This document shows, piece by piece, positions 1-6,761 of a stretch of DNA of 12,584 bases. Position numbers and translations under genes: made by a program. The stretch comes from Prevotellaceae bacterium UBA4372 (GTDB lineage Bacteria; Bacteroidota; Bacteroidia; Bacteroidales; Bacteroidaceae), in NCBI GenBank assembly GCA_002391275.1, contig DGSC01000069.1, positions 25,479-38,062 of the forward strand, written 5' to 3'. The notes beneath the pieces were generated by a model that saw only the letters and a list, made by a program, of their open reading frames with translations, was not told the DNA's origin and did no database searches. Numbering within the stretch: the stretch's first letter is position 1; every line of letters starts with the position of its first letter.

Positions 1-32
1 GTGTTGTGCTCTACCAGCTGAGCTAACGGATC
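1..32 (-). tRNA. Partial tRNA (5' half), possibly tRNA-Lys
   Basis: Read on the minus strand, the gene begins at position 32 with a 7-nt acceptor strand (GATCCGT). It continues with TA, a D arm (GCTC, a loop containing GG, GAGC), one A, and the start of an anticodon stem (CAACA). The window ends before the anticodon, so the isotype cannot be read. The 5' half resembles Bacteroidales tRNA-Lys from memory, but that is only a guess. Confidence 0.85.
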
Positions 33-74
33 TACCTAATGCGAAAACGAGCTTTAATTCTCATTTTGCGGCTG

Positions 75-106
75 CAAAGGTACAGTCTTTTTATGTAGTA
101 CGCAAA
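75..106 (-). promoter_or_regulatory. Bacteroidetes-type promoter of the tRNA
   Basis: On the minus strand a -33 TTTG (103-106) is followed by exactly 20 nt and a -7 box TACCTTTG (75-82), a full match to TTTG-N19-21-TAnnTTTG. The predicted transcript starts near position 71, about 38 nt before the mature tRNA 5' end. The promoter lies about 50 bp past the end of the AI-2E-family gene, so the tRNA is probably transcribed on its own. Confidence 0.8.
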
Positions 107-158
107 CTTTTGGGCAACTTTTTTGCGTCTCAGCCGCAATAAGTGGGCACAACAGGTG

Positions 159-1256
159 TCAGCCGAATGGATTTTCCACCTTTTCTTCCAGCACGAAACG
201 CTTGTAATACGATATTAGCAATGTGGTGAGCGGCAGAGCTATGATAAGGCCAATAAAGCCCAGCAACGAGCCCCATATCGACAGCGAAAGCAGGATCACA
301 GCAGGTTTCAGCCCCATAGCCGAACCCATTATCTTTGGAACAAGCACCATGTCTTGAATCATTTGTACAACCAGCACTACGATTACGGCCGGCAGAAAAA
401 TGAACCAGAAATTCTCACCCGTATCGGCCGCCTTGAGCAAGGCAAGAAGCATCATGGGCAAGAACCCCAACGTTTGCAGGTAAGGTACCAGATTAAGGAA
501 GCCCATGAACAGGCCTAAACCAACAGCCATAGGGAAGCCTACGATGAGGAAGCCTATGGAAAAGAGTATCCCTACACAAAGTGCCACAAGGCCTTGACCG
601 CGGAAATAACTATTCATGCCATGCTCTAAGTCGTCTACGAGCTGCGACGCAAACGGACGGGCACGTTCTGGCAGTAGACCGAACCAACCGTCGCTCAGTT
701 TCTCGTAGTCCTGAAGAATGAAAAACATGTATAAAAGCACAATCAGCGACCCCACGATGCCGACAGCAAAATCGAAAGTCTGATAAATCAGTTCCCATAG
801 CTGACCCAGCAACGACTGCACGGCATCCATAAAGCTTTTCTCTTTCACCAGATCCACAATATCGGCTTGATATTTCGAACCGTATTGGTTGAGAAAATCC
901 TGAATATAAGGTATTAGGTTCGTTCCGCCGAGAATACGTTCTGAGTACTTGGCAAACAAACCATTAGCCTTAGAGAATTCCGAGATAATAGGCGGAATGA
1001 CTAACAACAGAGCCCCTGTGAGAACAGCAATCACGATTACCAGTGCCGCAAAGATGCTGAGCGTGCGGAAACGCAAGTGGCAGCGATATTGCAATAAACG
1101 GACTAAAGGATAGATGAGATAAGCGAGCAGCCACGCTATGAAAAAAGGCAACAGTACGTTGCTGAGTTTATTGATAAGGAACCCTATAAGTACCAGCAAA
1201 AGCACAATGAGCGTTCCTCGGATAAAGCTATCGAATGTAATAGGTTGCTTGAGCAT
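159..1256 (-). CDS. AI-2E transporter family (PerM/TqsA-like) membrane protein
   Basis: A polytopic inner-membrane protein of about 365 residues. Two hydrophobic stretches lie near the N-terminus (about residues 5-45), with further ones around 60-90, a paired block near 155-185, and a long hydrophobic region from about 220 to 345. This is the layout of the AI-2E transporter family (PF01594; E. coli PerM, YdiK, TqsA), in which members export signals or ions, and for most the substrate is unknown. Calling it an autoinducer exporter would go beyond the evidence. The frame is open to a TTG at 1286, but I prefer the ATG at 1256 (protein begins MLKQPITF), which leaves a 36-nt gap after the tdk stop. 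It probably shares the tdk transcript. No convincing terminator is visible downstream. Family membership is fairly sure, substrate unknown. Confidence 0.88.
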   Translation of the reverse strand: MLKQPITFDSFIRGTLIVLLLVLIGFLINKLSNVLLPFFIAWLLAYLIYPLVRLLQYRCHLRFRTLSIFAALVIVIAVLTGALLLVIPPIISEFSKANGLFAKYSERILGGTNLIPYIQDFLNQYGSKYQADIVDLVKEKSFMDAVQSLLGQLWELIYQTFDFAVGIVGSLIVLLYMFFILQDYEKLSDGWFGLLPERARPFASQLVDDLEHGMNSYFRGQGLVALCVGILFSIGFLIVGFPMAVGLGLFMGFLNLVPYLQTLGFLPMMLLALLKAADTGENFWFIFLPAVIVVLVVQMIQDMVLVPKIMGSAMGLKPAVILLSLSIWGSLLGFIGLIIALPLTTLLISYYKRFVLEEKVENPFG

Positions 1257-1292
1257 TAATCTATAATTTGAGATGAATATTGTCAACTATCT

Positions 1293-1877
1293 TCATTTGG
1301 CCTGTAACGCTTCGGCATAGCACTGCCTACATAGAGGTTCGTATTCGTGGGTCTCGCCCAAGAGCACTTGTTTATCGCCTGCAACAATACGGTGGCTAAC
1401 GTAGGCAAGGGCACCGCAACGAACACAAATCGCATGCACCTTGGTCACCTCATCGGCGATGGCACAGAGCTTCGGCATAGGCCCGAAAGGCTGACCGCGG
1501 AAGTCAAGGTCGAGCCCTGCCACCACTACGCGTATACCACGATTGGCCAACTCGTTGCAGACGTCTACGATCTGGTCGTCAAAGAACTGCGCTTCGTCTA
1601 TCCCGAGCACATCGCAATCTGACCCCATAAGCAGTATGCTGGCAGCACTTTCCACGGGCGTTGAAGGAATGGCCTTGCCCTCGTGGCTGACGACGTCTTC
1701 TTCGCTGTAGCGCACATCTATCGAAGGTTTGAAGATTTCCACCTTCTGTTTTGCAAACATGGCTCGTTTGATACGCCGGATGAGCTCCTCGGTCTTTCCC
1801 GAGAACATAGAGCCACACACGACCTCCACGCGGCCGCGGCGCATAATTTCACCGTTATAGTCTCGTTCGCTCCTCAT
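1293..1877 (-). CDS. tdk: Thymidine kinase (type II, zinc-binding)
   Basis: Cytosolic kinase that phosphorylates thymidine (and deoxyuridine) with ATP in pyrimidine salvage. The 194-residue product has the full set of TK motifs: a P-loop GSMFSGKT at residues 22-29, the DEAQF block at 93-97 with the expected catalytic Glu94, the lasso/substrate region after about residue 120, and two Cys pairs (C150/C153 and C182/C185) that form the structural zinc site. Length is normal for a bacterial type II enzyme; about 12 residues precede the conserved RRGRVEVVCGSMF start, as is common in Bacteroidetes. The ATG at 1877 lies about 20 nt downstream of the predicted transcription start from the promoter at 1901-1932. 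It is the first gene of a likely two-gene operon with the AI-2E-family gene. Confidence 0.97.
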   Translation of the reverse strand: MRSERDYNGEIMRRGRVEVVCGSMFSGKTEELIRRIKRAMFAKQKVEIFKPSIDVRYSEEDVVSHEGKAIPSTPVESAASILLMGSDCDVLGIDEAQFFDDQIVDVCNELANRGIRVVVAGLDLDFRGQPFGPMPKLCAIADEVTKVHAICVRCGALAYVSHRIVAGDKQVLLGETHEYEPLCRQCYAEALQAK

Positions 1878-1900
1878 TTGTTTGTTTCTGTATTTTGTGT

Positions 1901-1932
1901 CAAAAGTACGGTTTTATTGTATTTCAGCCAAA
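1901..1932 (-). promoter_or_regulatory. Bacteroidetes-type promoter of tdk
   Basis: On the minus strand TTTG (1929-1932), a 20-nt spacer and TACTTTTG (1901-1908) match the Bacteroidetes primary sigma consensus exactly. The predicted start near 1897 leaves a 5' leader of about 20 nt before the tdk ATG. It points away from the rsmI promoter in the same 158-bp gap. Confidence 0.85.
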
Positions 1933-1998
1933 GAAAACGGAAGAAAAACCAGCCCCAAACGCAAATAAAATATAAAAAGACAAAGTTTAATGCCTAAT

Positions 1999-2031
1999 CT
2001 TGAACCATTACATGAAAAATAACTATCTTTG
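1999..2031 (+). promoter_or_regulatory. Bacteroidetes-type promoter abutting rsmI
   Basis: CTTG (1999-2002, one mismatch to TTTG), a 21-nt spacer, and TATCTTTG (2024-2031, perfect TAnnTTTG). The -7 box ends only four bases before the ATG at 2036, so the predicted transcription start falls on or within a couple of bases of the start codon. That implies a leaderless rsmI mRNA from this promoter. Confidence 0.75.
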
Positions 2032-2035
2032 CCCT

Positions 2036-2704
2036 ATGCTATATCTCGTACCAACGCCTGTAGGCAACTTGGAAGACATCACGATGCGCGCGCTCAGAGT
2101 GTTGCGTGAAGCAGATTTAATACTTGCGGAAGACACCCGCACGAGTGGTCTGTTGCTTAAGCATTTCGACATCCACAAGCCCATGCTCTCCTATCATAAA
2201 TTCAATGAGCATCAGACTGTGGAACGGATTGTCGAGCGTCTGCAGACGGGCGAAAACATTGCGGTAGTAAGCGATGCCGGCACTCCTGCCATCAGTGATC
2301 CCGGCTTCCTTGTAGCCCGCGAAGCCGTTCGCGCCGGTGTGGAGGTAAGTTGCCTGCCAGGTGCCACCGCTTTCGTTCCAGCTTTGGTAGCCTCTGGCCT
2401 GCCCTGCGACCGCTTTTGCTTCGAAGGCTTTCTCCCGCAGAAAAAAGGGCGCCAGACGCGAATTACACAGCTGGCCGACGAGACCCGCACAATGGTATTC
2501 TATGAATCACCTCACCGCGTTGTGAAAGCCCTGCAGCAATTTGCCGAGATTTTCGGAGAAGACCGACCTGCTGCAGCCTGCCGTGAAATTTCAAAGGTCC
2601 ACGAGCAAATCGTCAGAGGGACGTTAGCAGAGGTGCTTGCCCACTTCATGGAGAACGAGCCACGCGGCGAGTTTGTCATTGTGGTAGGTGGCAAACAGGC
2701 GTAA
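2036..2704 (+). CDS. rsmI: 16S rRNA 2'-O-ribose methyltransferase RsmI
   Basis: Methylates the 2'-OH of C1402 in 16S rRNA using S-adenosylmethionine, helping decoding fidelity at the ribosomal P site. The 222-residue product carries the tetrapyrrole-methylase-fold motifs of the family: TPVGNLEDIT near residues 7-16, EDTRTSG (32-38), SDAGTPAISDPG (79-90), LPGATA (107-112), then FEGFLP and ESPHR further on. It is shorter than E. coli RsmI and ends after the catalytic domain, as in many Bacteroidetes. The frame is open upstream to a TTG at 2000, but I start at ATG 2036 because the family begins with the LYLVPTPxGNLEDIT block and because the -7 promoter box lies inside the upstream extension. It heads the plus-strand run, with 57 nt before the next gene. 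Confidence 0.95.
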   Translation: MLYLVPTPVGNLEDITMRALRVLREADLILAEDTRTSGLLLKHFDIHKPMLSYHKFNEHQTVERIVERLQTGENIAVVSDAGTPAISDPGFLVAREAVRAGVEVSCLPGATAFVPALVASGLPCDRFCFEGFLPQKKGRQTRITQLADETRTMVFYESPHRVVKALQQFAEIFGEDRPAAACREISKVHEQIVRGTLAEVLAHFMENEPRGEFVIVVGGKQA

Positions 2705-2761
2705 CACTACTATTCAAAAAAACAAACTATCTTGAAGCAACATATTTAATTCAACAGCAAT

Positions 2762-3613
2762 ATGAAAAAGATTTTTCTTGTGCCCTTGTGTCTGCTGACA
2801 CTGGCATCTTGCAACGAATTCGGTAAGACCAACGAACGAGCTCAGATGGAGCGCGACTCTTTAATGCAACTCATCGACGAGAAAGATGTAGAACTCAACG
2901 AAATCATGGGTTCAGTAAACGAAATCCAAGAGGGATTCCGCCTCATCAACGAAGCTGAAGGCCGCATAACAGTAGCCAATGGCAACCCTGAGAGTTCGTC
3001 CTCACGTGAAGTCATACGCGAGAACATGCAGTTCATCCAAGAAACTCTACGTCAGAACAGAGAGAAGGTGGCACAATTGCAACAGCGCCTGAAGACAACC
3101 ACTGTCAACGTAGAGAAACTCACAAAAACCATCGAGAACTTGTCGGCTCAGCTCGAAGAACAGAACGCACACATCCAGGAATTGCAAGCTCAGCTTGCAG
3201 AAAAGGACGTCCAGATTGCTGAGCAGGGCGACCAAATCAATTCGCTCAACGAAAGCGTCACAAATCTCGAAGCCGACAACCAGCAAAAACAGGCCACCAT
3301 CACCGCACAAGACAAGGATCTCCACAGCGCATGGTTCGTCTTTGGCACCAAGGCTGAGCTCAAAGAGCAAAAGATTCTCCAAAAAGGCGACGTGCTGAAA
3401 TCAAACAATTTCAATCGCGACTACTTCACCAAGATTGACACACGCATCGACAAGGAGATTAAGCTCTACAGCAAGAGTGCAGAGATTCTCACCAATCACC
3501 CTGCCGGCAGCTACGTACTGGCCAAAGACGCCAAGGGACAATACGTACTCCGCATCACCGATCCAAACAAGTTCTGGGGGGCAAGCAAGTACCTTGTCAT
3601 TCAGGTTAAATAA
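2762..3613 (+). CDS. Coiled-coil lipoprotein, Cbp1-like (putative adhesin)
   Basis: A 283-residue predicted lipoprotein. Residues 1-17 form a type II signal peptide with lipobox L-A-S-C17. Residues about 25-188 are a long, charged, Gln/Glu-rich heptad region (clear coiled coil, broken near 74-82 by an NPESSSS stretch). A conserved-looking C-terminal globular part starts at about residue 190 (AWFVFGTKAELKEQ). I recognise the overall pattern as the Bacteroidales family that NCBI labels Cbp1 family collagen-binding glycoprotein adhesin, named after a Bacteroides fragilis protein; this is from memory and the collagen-binding role is not shown here. A single D-S-L triplet (residues 32-34) fits the Bacteroidetes O-glycosylation motif. 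It lies between rsmI and hflX without an obvious promoter or terminator of its own. The adhesin name is uncertain; lipoprotein and coiled coil are directly visible. Confidence 0.85.
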   Translation: MKKIFLVPLCLLTLASCNEFGKTNERAQMERDSLMQLIDEKDVELNEIMGSVNEIQEGFRLINEAEGRITVANGNPESSSSREVIRENMQFIQETLRQNREKVAQLQQRLKTTTVNVEKLTKTIENLSAQLEEQNAHIQELQAQLAEKDVQIAEQGDQINSLNESVTNLEADNQQKQATITAQDKDLHSAWFVFGTKAELKEQKILQKGDVLKSNNFNRDYFTKIDTRIDKEIKLYSKSAEILTNHPAGSYVLAKDAKGQYVLRITDPNKFWGASKYLVIQVK

Positions 3614-3724
3614 ACATTAATAGGATTTAAAGATTTTATGTTTCAGGGAAAGTCTTAGCGCCTTGAGCCCTTTGGTTACTACTGGCATACCTACTCCTTA
3701 ACATAGAATCATTAAATCATACAC

Positions 3725-4987
3725 ATGAAAGAATTTGTCATAACAGAGGCTAAAGCCGAAACAGCGATACTCGTAGCGCTCATCACTCCACTGCAGAATG
3801 AGCGCCGGACTAATGAATACCTCGACGAACTGGAATTTCTTGCCACAACAGCTGGTGCCGTTACCATTAAACGCTTCACACAACGCGTTGCAGGTCCCAG
3901 TCAAGTGAGCTACGTGGGCAAGGGAAAGCTCGACGAAATACGTGCTTTCATCCAAGCCGAAGAGGACGCCGAGCGAGAAGTGGGAATGGTCATCTTCGAT
4001 GATGAGCTCAGTGCAAAACAGCTACGCAACATTGAACAAGTGCTGAGAGTAAAGATTCTCGACCGCACATCGCTCATCCTCGACATCTTTGCCATGCGGG
4101 CACAAACGGCCAATGCCAAGACCCAGGTCGAACTGGCACAATACCGCTACATGCTACCTCGTCTACACCGTCTATGGACTCACCTCGAACGTCAAGGTGG
4201 CGGTTCAGGCTCGGGTGGAGGCAAGGGCAGTGTAGGCTTGCGTGGACCGGGTGAGACGCAGCTGGAGATGGACCGACGAATCATCCTTAACCGCATGAGT
4301 CTCCTCAAACAGCGTCTGGCCGATATCGACAGACAGAAAACCACCCAGCGCAGCAATCGTGGGCGATTGATTCGTGTGGCGCTCGTTGGCTACACCAACG
4401 TAGGCAAGAGCACGCTCATGAATCTATTGTCCAAAAGCGAAGTCTTCGCCGAGAACAAGCTGTTCGCCACCTTGGATACTACCGTTCGCAAAGTAATCAT
4501 TGAGAACCTTCCCTTCCTTCTGTCTGATACCGTAGGGTTCATTCGGAAACTGCCAACCGACCTCATTGAAAGCTTCAAGAGCACGCTCGACGAGGTGCGT
4601 GAGGCCGATTTGCTGGTGCATGTCGTAGATATCTCTCACCCCGACTTCGAAGAACAAATCAAAGTGGTCAACAAGACGCTTGCCGATCTCGGCTGTGCAG
4701 ACAAGCCCCAGATGATTCTGTTCAATAAAATTGATGCCTACACCTTCGTCCCCAAGGACGAGGACGACCTCACACCAGCCACGCGCGAAAACATGTCGCT
4801 ACCCGACCTCATGAAAACATGGATGGCGAAGATGAATGGCGACTGTCTTTTCATCAGTGCGCGCGAACGTGAAAATATTGATGAGCTCAAGCGTGCGCTC
4901 TATGACAAAGTGCGTGAACTACACGTACAAAAGTATCCCTACAACGACTTCCTCTATCAGAACTATGATGTCGATGAAAAATTATAA
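3725..4987 (+). CDS. hflX: GTPase HflX
   Basis: Ribosome-associated GTPase that, in studied bacteria, splits stalled or stress-damaged 70S ribosomes. The 420-residue product has the HflX N-terminal domain (about 1-175, with SYVGKGKLDE and LILDIFAMRAQTANAKTQVELAQ), the glycine-rich linker (157-175, leading to RGPGETQLE), a helical segment, and a complete G domain: G1 GYTNVGKST (222-230), a TLDTT switch, G3 DTVGF (268-272), G4 NKID (334-337) and G5 SAR (378-380). All GTP-binding residues are present and the length is typical. The start ATG is followed at once by the conserved region. The 111-nt upstream gap shows no good promoter match, so it may be read from upstream. The fumarase gene begins 19 nt after its stop, suggesting co-transcription. 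Confidence 0.96.
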   Translation: MKEFVITEAKAETAILVALITPLQNERRTNEYLDELEFLATTAGAVTIKRFTQRVAGPSQVSYVGKGKLDEIRAFIQAEEDAEREVGMVIFDDELSAKQLRNIEQVLRVKILDRTSLILDIFAMRAQTANAKTQVELAQYRYMLPRLHRLWTHLERQGGGSGSGGGKGSVGLRGPGETQLEMDRRIILNRMSLLKQRLADIDRQKTTQRSNRGRLIRVALVGYTNVGKSTLMNLLSKSEVFAENKLFATLDTTVRKVIIENLPFLLSDTVGFIRKLPTDLIESFKSTLDEVREADLLVHVVDISHPDFEEQIKVVNKTLADLGCADKPQMILFNKIDAYTFVPKDEDDLTPATRENMSLPDLMKTWMAKMNGDCLFISARERENIDELKRALYDKVRELHVQKYPYNDFLYQNYDVDEKL

Positions 4988-5006
4988 ACAATAAAAACTA
5001 CCATAC

Positions 5007-6653
5007 ATGGCAAACAAACCAGACTTCAAGTACGCCCCTATGTTCCAGCTGGGCGAAGACAAAACACAGTATCGCCTCCTCTCGAAGGAGGGCGTGACCA
5101 CCTCTGAGTTCGAAGGGAAAGAAATCGTCAAGGTCTCACCCGAAGCCCTGACGTTGCTGGCTCAGCAGGCTTTCCACGACGTGGAGTTCATGCTGCGCCG
5201 CGAGCACAACGAGCAAGTGGCTGCTATCCTCAACGATCCCGAGGCTACTGAAAACGACAAATACGTTGCCCTGCAGTTCCTGCGCAACGCGGAGGTGGCT
5301 GCCAAAGGCATACTTCCCTTCTGTCAGGACACCGGCACCGCCATCATCCACGGCGAAAAAGGTCAGCAAGTGTGGACGGGCTTCGAGGACGAAGAAGCTC
5401 TTTCGCGCGGTGTCTACAACACCTTCACCGAGGACAACCTGCGCTATTCCCAGAATGCTCCCTTGAACATGTACGACGAGGTAAACACACGCTGCAACCT
5501 GCCCGCACAAATCGACATCGAGGCCTGCGAGGGCGCAGAGTACCGCTTCGTCATGGTGGCCAAGGGTGGCGGATCAGCCAATAAGACATACTTCTACCCA
5601 ATGACCAAGGCTACCATCCAGAACGAGGGTACGCTCATTCCTTTCCTCGTTGAGAAGATGAAGAGCCTCGGCACCGCTGCCTGCCCGCCTTATCACATCG
5701 CGTTCGTCATTGGCGGCACATCGGCAGAGAAGAACCTCCTCACGGTCAAGCTCGCCAGCATCAAGTACTACGACAGCTTGCCCACCACCGGCGACGAAAC
5801 AGGTCGTGCTTTCCGCGATATCGACCTTGAGAAGAAGTTGCTGAAGGAAGCACACAATATTGGCCTTGGCGCACAATTCGGCGGCAAGTACATGGCCCAC
5901 GACATCCGCGTCGTCCGCCTGCCGCGCCACGGTGCATCATGCCCCATCGGCATGGGCGTCAGCTGCTCGGCCGACCGCAACATCAAGGCCAAGATTAATC
6001 GCGACGGCATCTGGCTGGAAGTGATGGACAGCAACCCCACAGAGCTCATCCCCGAAGCACTGCGTCGTCCGGGCGAAGGCACCAAGGGCATTGAGATAGA
6101 CCTCTCGAAGGGCATCGACGCTGTGCGTGCCGAACTGACTAAATACCCCGTATCGACCCGCGTCAACCTCAAGGGTACTATCATCGTGGCTCGCGACATT
6201 GCTCATGCCAAGCTGAAAGCACGTCTGGATGCAGGCGAGGACATGCCGCAGTACTTCAAGGACTACCCCGTCCTCTACGCAGGTCCCGCCAAGACGCCCG
6301 ATGGCTATCCTTGCGGATCCATGGGGCCGACCACAGCCAATCGTATGGACCCCTACGTTGACGAGTTCCAGGATCACGGTGCTTCGCTCGTCATGATTGC
6401 CAAGGGCAACCGCTCGCAGCAGGTGACCGATGCCTGCCAGAAACACGGCGGCTTCTACCTCGGAACCATCGGCGGCGTGGCTGCAGTGCTCTCTCAGTCC
6501 AGCATCAAATCTATTGAATGCGTCGAATATCCCGAACTCGGCATGGAAGCCATCTGGAAGATTGAAGTCGAGGACTTCCCTGCATTCATCCTTGTGGACG
6601 ACAAGGGCAATGATTTCTTCAAACAGTTAAAACCGCTGTGCTGCAAGAATTAA
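5007..6653 (+). CDS. Fumarate hydratase, class I (iron-sulfur, single-chain)
   Basis: Cytosolic enzyme interconverting fumarate and malate with a labile [4Fe-4S] cluster; in Prevotella-type metabolism it serves the malate-to-fumarate-to-succinate branch. The 548-residue length matches the single-chain FumA/FumB type rather than the two-subunit form. The alpha-type domain holds candidate cluster cysteines at C106 (PFCQDTGT), about C226 (AACPPYH), and either C312 or C320 in GASCPIGMGVSC; family spacing favours C320. The beta-type C-terminal domain has GSMGPTTANRMDPY and the KGN block (IAKGNRSQQ). It is complete, with no frame break. It sits 19 nt behind hflX and is followed about 30 nt later by a strong terminator, so it is the last gene of the run. 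It could be named fumA or fumB by homology; I leave the symbol blank. Confidence 0.96.
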   Translation: MANKPDFKYAPMFQLGEDKTQYRLLSKEGVTTSEFEGKEIVKVSPEALTLLAQQAFHDVEFMLRREHNEQVAAILNDPEATENDKYVALQFLRNAEVAAKGILPFCQDTGTAIIHGEKGQQVWTGFEDEEALSRGVYNTFTEDNLRYSQNAPLNMYDEVNTRCNLPAQIDIEACEGAEYRFVMVAKGGGSANKTYFYPMTKATIQNEGTLIPFLVEKMKSLGTAACPPYHIAFVIGGTSAEKNLLTVKLASIKYYDSLPTTGDETGRAFRDIDLEKKLLKEAHNIGLGAQFGGKYMAHDIRVVRLPRHGASCPIGMGVSCSADRNIKAKINRDGIWLEVMDSNPTELIPEALRRPGEGTKGIEIDLSKGIDAVRAELTKYPVSTRVNLKGTIIVARDIAHAKLKARLDAGEDMPQYFKDYPVLYAGPAKTPDGYPCGSMGPTTANRMDPYVDEFQDHGASLVMIAKGNRSQQVTDACQKHGGFYLGTIGGVAAVLSQSSIKSIECVEYPELGMEAIWKIEVEDFPAFILVDDKGNDFFKQLKPLCCKN

Positions 6654-6684
6654 TACGAATCGCTCAATTTATATACGTGTATAC

Positions 6685-6721
6685 AATGGTTCCCGCTCCA
6701 TCTGAAGCGGGCACCATTTTT
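6685..6721 (+). terminator. Rho-independent terminator after the fumarase gene
   Basis: AATGGT, a T, and CCCGCT (6685-6697) pair with AGCGGG, a C, and ACCATT (6706-6718): two 6-bp blocks separated by one T-C mismatch, around an 8-nt loop. A run of T follows directly. It separates the hflX-fumarase transcript from the HAD-M15 gene. Confidence 0.88.
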
Positions 6722-6761
6722 AATTAACCACGACAAGCACCAACTGATACCTATCACCATA

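Noticed and set aside
1257..1286. TTG start for the AI-2E-family gene, adding 10 residues
   Set aside because: The extension is not hydrophobic-core sequence and the ATG at 1256 gives a normal N-terminus; TTG starts are rarer.
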